Source: Actinomycetes bacterium
Lineage (GTDB): Bacteria; Actinomycetota; Acidimicrobiia; Acidimicrobiales; RAAP-2
Direction: 5' to 3'
Length of the DNA: 26,649 bases
Assembly (NCBI GenBank): GCA_021784205.1
Contig: JAJXTB010000023.1
Span: 1-26,649, forward strand
Position numbers and translations under genes: made by a program. Shown piece by piece: positions 15,112 to 23,062 of this stretch (positions are counted from its first letter, which is position 1; each line of letters opens with the position of its first letter). The notes beneath the pieces were generated by a model. The model saw only the letters and a program-made list of their open reading frames with translations. It made no database searches and was not told where the DNA came from.

Positions 15112-16479
15112 ATGGTAAGTTCTCTTCCCATTGACCGTCTAGGACCGCGCATCGTGATCGCCGGAACGCATTCGGGCGTAGGCAAGACCACCGTGGCCAC
15201 CGGACTCATGCGAGCCCTCGTCGCGGCGGGGCGCCGCGTGGCGTCCGCGAAGGTTGGACCCGATTTCATCGACCCGAGTTATCACGCGGTGGCCACTGGA
15301 CGGGCGGGCCGCTCGCTGGACGTGTTCTTGTCCGGCGAATCAGTCGTGCGGTCCCAGGCGGCGCGGGCCGCACGCGGCGCTGACATTCTCGTCATTGAGG
15401 GAGTGATGGGGCTCTTTGATGGTTCCAGCGAAACCGGTATTGACGGGTCGACCGCTGCGATCAGTCGACTACTCGACGCTCCCGTCGTGCTGGTCGTTGA
15501 CGCTTCGGCGATGAGTGGATCGGTGGCCGCGCTGGTACACGGCTTCTCACGTTTCGATCCCGCACTTCGACTGGCCGGCGTCGTTCTCAATCGGGTGGCC
15601 GGTGAGGGCCACGCGACGTTGCTACGCGAGGCGCTGGCGCCACAAGGCGTGCCGGTGCTGGGCGTCGTGGTTCGTGACGCGGATCTCGAGTGGCGCGAGC
15701 GACACCTCGGTCTGGTACCGGTCGTCGAGGATCCTTCGGGAACCAGGGCGTCAGTCGAACGGCTCGGTCGCACCATCGCGTTGTCGCTGGATCTTGACGC
15801 GATTATGCGCGTTGCCCGCTCGGCGCCGGCACGCGACGTTGCCCCTGTGCCGACGGCACGAGAGGTCGGCCGCGCAAGGGTCGCGGTGTGCATGGGCAAG
15901 GCGTTCAGCTTCATCTACCCGGAGAACCTCGAGGCGTTGAGTGACGCGGGCGCTGAAATCATTCCGATTGATCCACTCGTGGATGAGCAACTTCCGCGCG
16001 AGTGCACCGCGCTCTACGCCGGGGGTGGGTTTCCAGAGGTGTACGCGTCCGAGCTCGCGGGCAACGGACCACTCCTGGGCGACGTCCGGCGACGCGTACG
16101 GTCGGGTTTGGCCACCTGGGCGGAGTGCGGGGGATACCTGTGGCTCTGCGACTCGATCGACGGCGTGCCGATGGCGGGTGTGCTCGAGGGCGTGAATGCC
16201 TCGATGACTGATCGGTTGACTCTGGGCTATCGGCGCGCACGTACGATCGGTGAGGGGCTCTTCGGACCCGACGGCACTGAATTGCGCGGCCACGAGTTCC
16301 ACCGCTCCGTGGCCACGCCCACTGGCGACGGTCTGGACATGACCGGTCGATTCTTCTCGGGCCGAGCGGGGGTCAATTCATCGCGAATATTCGCGAGCTA
16401 CCTGCACCAGCATCTCGCGGCTACACCGCAACTCGCGGAGAGCTTCGTGACCGCGGCGTTGGGTCAGACCACGTCGTAG
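15112..16479 (+). CDS. cobB: Cobyrinate a,c-diamide synthase
   Basis: CobB/CbiA amidates the a and c carboxylates of (hydrogeno)cobyrinate using ATP and glutamine. The 455-residue protein has GTHSGVGKTTVATGL (about 18-32), KVGPDFIDPSYH and VIEGVMGLFDGS in the ATPase half. The glutaminase half has YAGGGFPEVYASEL, the Cys in WAECGGYLWL and the His-containing GHEFHRS. The ATG at 15112 is chosen because homology begins right after it; the ribosome site is weak. It is transcribed alone, divergent from the FhuF-like gene. It acts before CobO and CobQ, so the organism must obtain cobyrinate by synthesis elsewhere or by uptake. Confidence 0.95.
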   Translation: MVSSLPIDRLGPRIVIAGTHSGVGKTTVATGLMRALVAAGRRVASAKVGPDFIDPSYHAVATGRAGRSLDVFLSGESVVRSQAARAARGADILVIEGVMGLFDGSSETGIDGSTAAISRLLDAPVVLVVDASAMSGSVAALVHGFSRFDPALRLAGVVLNRVAGEGHATLLREALAPQGVPVLGVVVRDADLEWRERHLGLVPVVEDPSGTRASVERLGRTIALSLDLDAIMRVARSAPARDVAPVPTAREVGRARVAVCMGKAFSFIYPENLEALSDAGAEIIPIDPLVDEQLPRECTALYAGGGFPEVYASELAGNGPLLGDVRRRVRSGLATWAECGGYLWLCDSIDGVPMAGVLEGVNASMTDRLTLGYRRARTIGEGLFGPDGTELRGHEFHRSVATPTGDGLDMTGRFFSGRAGVNSSRIFASYLHQHLAATPQLAESFVTAALGQTTS

Positions 16480-16481
16480 GG

Positions 16482-16700
16482 CTAGGGTTCTCGCCCGATC
16501 GGTCCGGTTGCGGCGGTGGCCCTTATTACGGGCACTGGACCAGTCACCGTGAGGCCTGGCACGATCGCCACCGGACCCGTCACCGTGAGGCCTGGCACGA
16601 TCGCCACCGGACCCGTCACCGTGAGGCCTGGCACGATCGCCACCGGACCAGTCACTGTATGTGCCATCGCGGCGCTCTTGCGCTCGTTCGTCGTGAGCAT
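16482..16700 (-). CDS. Small tandem-repeat protein of unknown function
   Basis: Encodes 72 residues: a short charged start (MLTTNERKSAAMAH), three identical copies of TVTGPVAIVPGL, a fourth diverged copy TVTGPVPVIRAT, and the tail AATGPIGREP. The unit is hydrophobic, Val/Pro/Gly-rich and elastin-like, with no Cys, His, Trp, Tyr or Phe in the repeats and no signal peptide. AGAGGGGG five bases before the ATG is a good ribosome site, and third positions are mostly G or C as in neighbouring genes. It follows korB by 61 bases on the same strand and could be the last gene of that operon; a TACAGT at 16742-16747 might be a private -10 box. Its stop lies two bases from the convergent cobB stop. Internal ATG at codon 12 is an alternative start. 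I do not recognise the family. Confidence 0.6.
   Translation of the reverse strand: MLTTNERKSAAMAHTVTGPVAIVPGLTVTGPVAIVPGLTVTGPVAIVPGLTVTGPVPVIRATAATGPIGREP
16543..16650. repeat. Three tandem 36-base repeats
   Basis: Units at 16543-16578, 16579-16614 and 16615-16650 each begin GTCACCGTGAGGCCTGGCAC. The first two are identical and the third differs only in its last base. Degenerate partial copies flank the array at about 16531-16542 and 16651-16664. The unit length is a multiple of three, so copy changes keep the small protein in frame. Near identity suggests recent duplication or homogenisation. Confidence 0.95.
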
Positions 16701-16761
16701 CGCGTCCCCCTCTAGACAGTTTCCGATGTTGCGTGGCACACACTGTAGACGTACGACGTTG

Positions 16762-17817
16762 TCAGCGGAAGTCCTCCTGGAGGGCCTCGAGCGCGCTCGA
16801 GCCCGGGCACAGGTCGGCGAGAGGGATCTTGTTGAGACCGGTCGGCGGGGTGTTACCCATCTCGTGGAGGGTCTGGCCCGACTCGTCGACGTAGAGCAGT
16901 CCGGTGACGACCTCGCCGCGGGCGTGGTGCTCGCGGATGTAGTCCTCGACGCGGCTGCGGTCGTGGGGGTCGTAGTCCTCGGGCACCGAGCGGAAGCGCA
17001 CGATCGACCCGTCGTGCATCGCCACGACGCGGGTGCCGTCACTGGGGATCGAGGCGTGGATCTCGCGGCGCAGCGGAACGAAGTCCGCGACGACCTCCTT
17101 GACCTCGTGTTCGCGCATGAAGCGGTAGCTCTTGGTCGAGCCCTCGTGGTCGTTAAAGGTCACGCACGGGCTGATCACGTCGATCAGAGCGAGGCCGTTG
17201 TGGGCGACCGCGGCCTTCAGAATCGGGATCAGTTGCTCCTTGTCGCCCGAGAAGCTGCGCGCGAGGAACGTCGCGCCGAGGCTGAGACCCAGCATGATCG
17301 GGTCGATCGGGGCGATGATGTTCGCCTCGCCCTTCTTGGGCTTCGATCCGATGTCGGCCGAAGCCGACAACTGGCCCTTGGTCAGTCCGTAGACGCCGTT
17401 GTTCTCGATGACGTAGACCATCTTCACGTTGCGCCGGATCGCGTGGGCCATGTGGCCCAGGCCGATCGAGAGCGAGTCGCCGTCGCCGGAGATGCCCAGG
17501 TAGGTGAGCTCGCGGTTCGCCGCGTAGGCGCCGGTCGCGATCGTCGCCATGCGACCGTGGGCCGAGTTGAACCCGTGGGCGCCGCGCACGAAGTAGGTGG
17601 GGGTCTTCGACGAGCAGCCGATGCCCGAGAGCTTGGCGATGGAGTGCGGGGGCGTCGACAACTCCCAGAACGCGTGGACGATCGCGGCGGTGACCGAGTC
17701 GTGGCCGCACCCCGCGCACAGCGTCGACATGGCACCCTCGTAGTCGCGGATGGTCAGTCCCAGCTCGTTCTTCGCGAGCGGGGCTAGGGGGATCAGGGGC
17801 TTGGTGATTGAGGGCAT
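16762..17817 (-). CDS. korB: 2-oxoacid (2-oxoglutarate) ferredoxin oxidoreductase, beta subunit
   Basis: The thiamine-diphosphate subunit of a 2-oxoacid:ferredoxin oxidoreductase, which interconverts a 2-oxoacid plus CoA with an acyl-CoA, CO2 and reduced ferredoxin. The 351-residue sequence has the four cluster cysteines C34, C37 (CAGCGH), C68 (GIGCSSK) and C218 (ISPCVTF), and the ThDP/Mg motif GDGDSLSIGLGH (111-122) ending at ENNGVYGLTKGQ. It is closest in form to actinobacterial KorB. The ATG is one base past the korA stop, so the two are translationally linked. Substrate preference (2-oxoglutarate or pyruvate) cannot be fixed from the sequence alone. Confidence 0.93.
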   Translation of the reverse strand: MPSITKPLIPLAPLAKNELGLTIRDYEGAMSTLCAGCGHDSVTAAIVHAFWELSTPPHSIAKLSGIGCSSKTPTYFVRGAHGFNSAHGRMATIATGAYAANRELTYLGISGDGDSLSIGLGHMAHAIRRNVKMVYVIENNGVYGLTKGQLSASADIGSKPKKGEANIIAPIDPIMLGLSLGATFLARSFSGDKEQLIPILKAAVAHNGLALIDVISPCVTFNDHEGSTKSYRFMREHEVKEVVADFVPLRREIHASIPSDGTRVVAMHDGSIVRFRSVPEDYDPHDRSRVEDYIREHHARGEVVTGLLYVDESGQTLHEMGNTPPTGLNKIPLADLCPGSSALEALQEDFR

Positions 17818-17818
17818 A

Positions 17819-19654
17819 TCAGCCTTCCAGGTGCTCGGTGACGGCGTCGATGACGGTGCGTGCCGACAGGGGGAATCCCCCGTAGGCGAGGATCGAGGCC
17901 ATTGACTCGCGCGGAGCCCCGGTCTCGGTGGCGATCAGGGTGCGCAGCTGACCGTCGCGGTTCTGCTCGACGACGAAGCAGTGCTCGTGAGACTCGACGA
18001 ACTCGCGCACGCTTGCCACGAAGGGAAATCCCCGTACGCGCATGTAGTCACACACGATCCCCGCCTCGGCGAGCACGTCGCGCGCTTCGCGCACCGCGAG
18101 GTCGCAGCTGCCCAGGGTGATCAAGCCCACCGAGGCGCCCTCGCGGGTCTCGACGATCGGCGCGGGCACGTGTGACGCGGCCGCGGCGTGCTTGCGGGCC
18201 AGGCGGTCGACGACCTGCTGGTACTCTTCGGGCTTTTCGGTGTAGCGGCCGAACTGGTCGTGTCCCGATCCACGGATGAAGTAGGCGCCCTTCTCGTCCG
18301 AACCCGGGAGGGTGCGCGCGGTTACGTGCTCGCCGTCTTCGTTGGAGTAGCGGAAGAACTCCTTCATGCCGGCGAGCTGGGCGTCGGTGAGTACCCGTCC
18401 GCGGTCGGGCACGAAGTTATCGTCCCAGGTCAGCTTGGGCACCACCCAGTCGTTCATGCCGATGTCGAGGTCGCTCAGCATGAAGACCGGCGTCTGGAAC
18501 CTCTCGGCGAGGTCGAAGCAGGCCACCGCCATCTCGAAGCACTCGGCGGGGTTCGCCGGGAAGGTGAGGATGTGCTTGGTGTCGCCGTGGCTCGCGTAGG
18601 CGCACAACAAGATGTCGGCCTGTTGGGTGCGCGTGGGCATGCCCGTCGAGGGGCCGGTGCGCTGGACGTCGATCACGACCGCGGGGATCTCGGTGTAGTA
18701 GGCGAGGCCGAGAAGTTCGTTCATGAGAGAGATCCCGGGGCCCGAGGTTGAGGTGAAGCTGCGCGCCCCGCTCCACGACGCCCCCAGCACGATGCCGATC
18801 GCGGCGATCTCGTCCTCGGCCTGGACGATGAGGAAGTTGTTCTGGTAGGTGGTCTCGCCGTCTTCGCCCGTCACCGCCACCCGGCGGTACTTCTGGCAGA
18901 GGCGTTGGAAGTTGTCCATCACCGCCGTCGCCGGGGTGATCGGGTACCAGCCGGTGACCGTGGCGCCCGCGTAGAGACATCCCAGGGCTGCGGCGGTGTT
19001 GCCGTCGATCAGGATCGACTCGTTCGTCGCCGACATCGACGCGACCGAGAAGGGCAGCGGGCACGAGAAGTTCTCGATCGCGTAGTCGTATCCCAGCTGC
19101 AGGGCCTTCTGGTTCGACTCGCGCAGGTGCTCGTTGCGCGCGAAGGTCTCGGCGAGCAGCTGGGCGACGATGTCGACGTCGATGCCCAGCAGGGCGACCA
19201 GGCTGCCGGCGTAAGCGATGTTCTTCATCAGGATCCGCTCGCGCGGGGCGACGAAGTTCTCGATGCACATCGTGGCGAGCGGCACACCAAGGAAGGTCAC
19301 GTCCTCGCGTGCGAGGTCCGGATCCAGCGGCCAGGACGAGTCGTAGAGCACGTAGCCGCCGTGGACCACGTCGGCGATGTCCTCGCGATACGTCGCCGAG
19401 TTCATCGCTACCATGAGGTCGTAGTCGAGCGAGCGCGCGGTGTGGCCCTGCGCGTTCACACGGATCTCGTACCAGGTGGGTAGTCCCTGGATGTTGGAGG
19501 GGAAGAGGTTCTTGCCCGACACCGGTACGCCCATGCGGAAGATCGCCTGCATCAGCAGGCTGTTGGCGCTGGCCGACCCGGTGCCGTTCACGTTGGCCAA
19601 CTTCACCGAGAAGTCGTTCACGGCGGGCGCGTGGGTGAGGACGTCGAGGGACAT
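17819..19654 (-). CDS. korA: 2-oxoacid (2-oxoglutarate) ferredoxin oxidoreductase, fused gamma-alpha subunit
   Basis: A 611-residue fusion: gamma domain first (about 15-195, with NGTGSASANSLL and GLPTWYEIRVNAQG), then the alpha domain from about 217 (DGNTAAALGCLYAG, GWYPITPATAVMD at 235-247, TSTSGPGISLMNELLGLA), and a C-terminal domain with VGLITLGSCDLAVREA. The YPITP motif contacts ThDP at the KorB interface. The ATG at 19654 is preceded by AGGAG at six bases; an upstream in-frame ATG would run into the neighbouring gene. It is two bases from the stop of the GltD-like gene. The fused architecture matches actinobacterial KorA. Confidence 0.94.
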   Translation of the reverse strand: MSLDVLTHAPAVNDFSVKLANVNGTGSASANSLLMQAIFRMGVPVSGKNLFPSNIQGLPTWYEIRVNAQGHTARSLDYDLMVAMNSATYREDIADVVHGGYVLYDSSWPLDPDLAREDVTFLGVPLATMCIENFVAPRERILMKNIAYAGSLVALLGIDVDIVAQLLAETFARNEHLRESNQKALQLGYDYAIENFSCPLPFSVASMSATNESILIDGNTAAALGCLYAGATVTGWYPITPATAVMDNFQRLCQKYRRVAVTGEDGETTYQNNFLIVQAEDEIAAIGIVLGASWSGARSFTSTSGPGISLMNELLGLAYYTEIPAVVIDVQRTGPSTGMPTRTQQADILLCAYASHGDTKHILTFPANPAECFEMAVACFDLAERFQTPVFMLSDLDIGMNDWVVPKLTWDDNFVPDRGRVLTDAQLAGMKEFFRYSNEDGEHVTARTLPGSDEKGAYFIRGSGHDQFGRYTEKPEEYQQVVDRLARKHAAAASHVPAPIVETREGASVGLITLGSCDLAVREARDVLAEAGIVCDYMRVRGFPFVASVREFVESHEHCFVVEQNRDGQLRTLIATETGAPRESMASILAYGGFPLSARTVIDAVTEHLEG

Positions 19655-19656
19655 GA

Positions 19657-21459
19657 CTAACTCCTGACGGTGCCGGACGCGCGCACTGGGATGCGGTGCA
19701 CGCTCGCGGCGTAGGGGATCTCGAGGGTGAACTCCTCCATGTCCCACGCCGAGGTGGGACAGCGCTCCGCGCACAGACCGCAGTGCACGCAGACGTTCTC
19801 GTCCTTGACCATGACGCGCCCAGTCTGGGGCAGCGCCCCGGAGACGAAGAGCGGCTGGTCGCGGTTGGGTGAGGGCGCCGAGAGACGACCGCGCAGGTCG
19901 TTCTCCTCACCGTTGTGGGTGATCGTCAGACACTGCACCGGGCAGATGTCGATGCACGCGTCGCACTCGATGCAGAGCTTCTCCTGGAATGCGGTCTGCA
20001 CGTCGCAGTTGAGGCAGCGCTGAGCCTCGCGCGCGGTCTGCTCGGCGGTGAAGCCCAACTCCACTTCGAGGTTCAACGCCTCAAAGCGACGGGTCAGTTC
20101 GACGTGGCTCATCTGCTGGCGCGGCGAGGGGTTGTAGTCGTTGTGATAGCTCCACTCGTTCATGCCCATCTTCGTGCTGACGAGGCCCATCGTGTCGCGC
20201 GGGCGCTCGGCGACGTCCTCGCCGCGGCAGTGCCGATCGATCGAGATCGCGGCCTGGTGCCCGTGGGCCACCGCCCAGATGATGTTCTTGGGTCCCCAGG
20301 CGGCGTCGCCGCCGAAGAAGACGCCCGGTCGCGTCGACTGGAACGTCGTGGTGTCGACGATGGGCATGTCCCACTCGCCGAACTCGAGGCCGAGGTCGCG
20401 CTCGATCCAGGGGAAGGCGTTCTCCTGGCCGATGGCGAGGATCACGTCATCACAGGGGATGACGACGGTGTCGGTGACCGTCGAGTGGCGCGCACCGTCG
20501 TCCCACTCGACCACGTCGAACTCCATGCCCACCAGGTGACCATTCTCGATCACGAAGCGCTTGGGGGCGTGGTTGACGACGATCTCAACGCCCTCTTCCT
20601 CGGCGTCTTCGAGCTCCCAGGGCGAGGCCTTGAAGTACTCGCGGGGGCGGCGCGCCATGACCTTGATGTCGTGTGCGCCCACGCGGCGCGAGGTGCGACA
20701 GCAGTCCATCGCGGTGTTGCCCACACCGATGATCAGCACTCGCTGTCCGATCTTCTCAACGTGGCCGAAGCTGACCGACTCGAGCCAGTCGATGCCGATG
20801 TGCACGTGCTCGGGGTCGTCGTAGCGCCCCGGCAGATCGAGCTCCTTGCCGCGCGGAGCGCCGACGCCGACGAACACGGCATCGAATCCCTCGTCGAGGA
20901 GGGTCTTCATCGAGGTGACCGGCGAGTTGTAGCGAATATCGACGCCCATGTCCAAGATGACGCCGGTCTCCTCGTCCAGAACGCGGTCGGGAAGTCGGAA
21001 CTCGGGAATGTTCGTGCGCATCAGGCCGCCTGGGCGGTCGAACTTCTCGAACATCACGACGTCATATCCCAGGGGCATCAGGTCGTTGGCGACGGTGAGC
21101 GAGGAGGGCCCGGCGCCGACGCAGGCCACGCGCTTGCCGTTCTTCTCACTTGGTGCCACCGGCAGACGACCGGCGAGGTCTCCCTTCAAATCCGAGGTGA
21201 CGCGCTTCAAACGACAGATTGCCACGGGACTGCCGTCGACCCGCCCGCGACGGCACGCCGGTTCACAAGGCCGGTCGCACGTGCGCCCGAGCACGCCGGG
21301 AAAGACGTTGGATTGTCGATTGAGCAGGTAGGCGTCGTCGAAGCGTCCCTGGGCGATGAGGCGGATGTAGCCGGGAACGTCGGTGTGCGCCGGACAGGCC
21401 CACTGGCAATCGACCACACGGTGGTAGTACTCGGGCTCGCCCGTGTTGGTCGGTTCCAC
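19657..21459 (-). CDS. GltD-like FAD/NAD(P)-dependent oxidoreductase with C-terminal ferredoxin domain
   Basis: A 600-residue protein with an N-terminal Fe-S region (C18, C22, C61, C65, C69; LGRTCDRPCEPAC). An FAD Rossmann fold follows (CVGAGPSS at 113-120, then RPGGLMRTNIPEF), an NAD(P) Rossmann fold (IIGVGNTAMDCCRTSRRVG), and a C-terminal two-cluster ferredoxin region (CIECDACIDICP and CVHCGLCAERCP). It resembles the small subunit of glutamate synthase and NfnB-type transhydrogenases. Being first in an operon with korA and korB, it probably moves electrons between NAD(P)H and the ferredoxin used by Kor. The start is GTG at 21459, seven bases after AGGAGG; the GTG 24 bases upstream would lie before that site. 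No glutamate synthase large subunit gene is nearby. Confidence 0.88.
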   Translation of the reverse strand: MEPTNTGEPEYYHRVVDCQWACPAHTDVPGYIRLIAQGRFDDAYLLNRQSNVFPGVLGRTCDRPCEPACRRGRVDGSPVAICRLKRVTSDLKGDLAGRLPVAPSEKNGKRVACVGAGPSSLTVANDLMPLGYDVVMFEKFDRPGGLMRTNIPEFRLPDRVLDEETGVILDMGVDIRYNSPVTSMKTLLDEGFDAVFVGVGAPRGKELDLPGRYDDPEHVHIGIDWLESVSFGHVEKIGQRVLIIGVGNTAMDCCRTSRRVGAHDIKVMARRPREYFKASPWELEDAEEEGVEIVVNHAPKRFVIENGHLVGMEFDVVEWDDGARHSTVTDTVVIPCDDVILAIGQENAFPWIERDLGLEFGEWDMPIVDTTTFQSTRPGVFFGGDAAWGPKNIIWAVAHGHQAAISIDRHCRGEDVAERPRDTMGLVSTKMGMNEWSYHNDYNPSPRQQMSHVELTRRFEALNLEVELGFTAEQTAREAQRCLNCDVQTAFQEKLCIECDACIDICPVQCLTITHNGEENDLRGRLSAPSPNRDQPLFVSGALPQTGRVMVKDENVCVHCGLCAERCPTSAWDMEEFTLEIPYAASVHRIPVRASGTVRS

Positions 21460-21643
21460 GCTGCATCCTCCTTGAGAGCACACGAGAGCGGCGTCGCGAC
21501 GTCGCGCTTACGAACTAGTCGTACTGTACTCCTGGCCTTCGAGGTCCAAATGCCCATGAACGGGGCCATTGGTCACGCGCGGGCTCGTTCGAAGCACCGC
21601 GAACGGTTCTCGTAGACTTGGAAAAAGCGACGAAGGGATAACG

Positions 21644-23062
21644 GTGCGACGCACGCGAATCGTGGCCACCATCGGTCCGGCCTCCGAGAGCGACGAGGTC
21701 ATCAAGGATCTGATCGAGGCCGGCGTCGATGTATTTCGTCTCTCCTTCGCCCACGGCGACATCCCCTCGGGCGTCGAACGTCTGCGCCGCGTGCGCGCGC
21801 TGGCCCCCGACGTGGCGATCATGGTCGACATCCCCGGCCCCAAGATCCGCGCGGGCTCCTTCGGCGCCCAGGCCGTCGAGCTCGTCAGCGCCAGCCGCGT
21901 CGAGCTGGCCGAGGGGTTCGGCGAGACCTCCACGGCCGAGCGCATCGTGGTCGAGCGCGAGGACGTCTTGTCGCTTCTGCGAATCGGCGACAAGGTCCAC
22001 ATCGGCGACGGCGGCGTCTCGCTCGAGATCGTCTCTACTGGTGACAGCGTGCGCGCGCTGGTCGCCGCGGGTGGCATGGTCACCGGAAAGCCGGGACTCT
22101 CCCTGCCGTCGTCTCTGCTCAACGACCGCCTGCCGACGGCCGACGATCGCGCCCGCCTCGAGGCGCTACGCGAGGAGGAGTTTGAGATCCTCGCCGTCTC
22201 CTTCGTGCGTTCGGCCTTTGACATCGTCTCCACGCGCAGCGTGCTGTCGCGCGACGACATCTTGATCATGGCCAAGATCGAGACCAGTGAGGGCGTGACG
22301 AACCTTGACGAGATCATCGCCGTCTCCGACGCGATCATGGTCGCCCGCGGTGACCTGGGCGTGCGCATGCCGATCGAGGAAGTGCCCCACCTCCAGAAGA
22401 ACATCGTGCGCCACGGGATCCGCTACGCGCGTCCCGTCGTCGTGGCGACCCAGATGCTCGAGTCCATGACCCACGCGCAGGTGCCCACGCGCGCCGAGGT
22501 GACCGACGTCGCCAACGCTGTCTTGGACGGGGCGAGCGCGGTGATGCTCTCAGGCGAGACGGCGATTGGCGACGACCCCGTCGCCACGGTGGTGACGATG
22601 GACCGCATCGTGCGCCGCGCCGAAGCCTATTTTCCCTATGAGCAATGGGGCGCGGGACTCGGCGTCCAAGAGACTGTTGGCACCGGCACGCAGTCGCTGC
22701 GCATCACCGCGGCGATCACCGGCGCGGCCTGGCGCGCGGCGATGGAGGAGAAGGCCGTCGCCATTGTGGCCTGCACCCGTTCGGGCATGACCGCGAGGGC
22801 CATCTCGCGCTTTCGCCCGCCGATGCCCATCATTGCGATCACGCCGAGCGAGGGCACCGCGCGCCAGCTGCGCAGTTCCTGGGGCGTCCAGGAGACCTAC
22901 CTGTCGCCCTACACCGACATCGACGAGCTCTGCGATTTCGCGGTCAGCCAGCTCAAGGTCTCGGGTACGGCCAAGGTCGGCGACACCGTGATCGTGATGG
23001 CGGGCTCCACCTCGGGTGGCGCCCAGATCACCGACACGGTGCGACTAGTCATCGTCACCTAG
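21644..23062 (+). CDS. pyk: Pyruvate kinase, apparently of the potassium-independent type
   Basis: Converts phosphoenolpyruvate and ADP to pyruvate and ATP. The 472-residue chain has RRTRIVATIGPAS at the start, the active-site signature ILIMAKIETSEGV, ARGDLGVRMP, and VVVATQMLESM followed by PTRAEVTDVANAVLDG and MLSGETAIG. The potassium-site residues are changed: FRLSFAHGD replaces the usual RLNFSHG, and DIPGPKIR replaces DTKGPEIR, with Lys where potassium-dependent enzymes have Glu. GTG 21644 is preferred, with AAGGGA upstream; an in-frame ATG at 21569 adds a non-homologous tail. TAGACT at 21613-21618 could be the -10 box. The stop abuts the convergent EF-G-like gene. Confidence 0.93.
   Translation: MRRTRIVATIGPASESDEVIKDLIEAGVDVFRLSFAHGDIPSGVERLRRVRALAPDVAIMVDIPGPKIRAGSFGAQAVELVSASRVELAEGFGETSTAERIVVEREDVLSLLRIGDKVHIGDGGVSLEIVSTGDSVRALVAAGGMVTGKPGLSLPSSLLNDRLPTADDRARLEALREEEFEILAVSFVRSAFDIVSTRSVLSRDDILIMAKIETSEGVTNLDEIIAVSDAIMVARGDLGVRMPIEEVPHLQKNIVRHGIRYARPVVVATQMLESMTHAQVPTRAEVTDVANAVLDGASAVMLSGETAIGDDPVATVVTMDRIVRRAEAYFPYEQWGAGLGVQETVGTGTQSLRITAAITGAAWRAAMEEKAVAIVACTRSGMTARAISRFRPPMPIIAITPSEGTARQLRSSWGVQETYLSPYTDIDELCDFAVSQLKVSGTAKVGDTVIVMAGSTSGGAQITDTVRLVIVT

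Noticed and set aside
16543..16650. CRISPR array
   Set aside because: The 36-base units are directly adjacent with no unique spacers, and there are no cas genes.
16516..17787. Long plus-strand frame starting in the 36-base repeats and running through the korB region
   Set aside because: It is the antisense of korB, whose minus-strand product has all family motifs; no ribosome site supports the plus-strand start.
18417..19910. 497-codon minus-strand frame in korA
   Set aside because: Arg/Pro/His-rich out-of-frame shadow of korA and the end of the GltD-like gene; no recognisable domain.
19915..21615. 566-codon plus-strand open frame
   Set aside because: Antisense shadow of the GltD-like gene; composition (Val/Asp/His/Arg-rich) is typical of reverse frames in GC-rich DNA.
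21484..21643. Regulatory element between the kor operon and pyruvate kinase gene
   Set aside because: Short palindromes (GTCGCGAC, GCGACGTCGC) and TANNNT matches occur, but they are too short in GC-rich DNA to call an operator.
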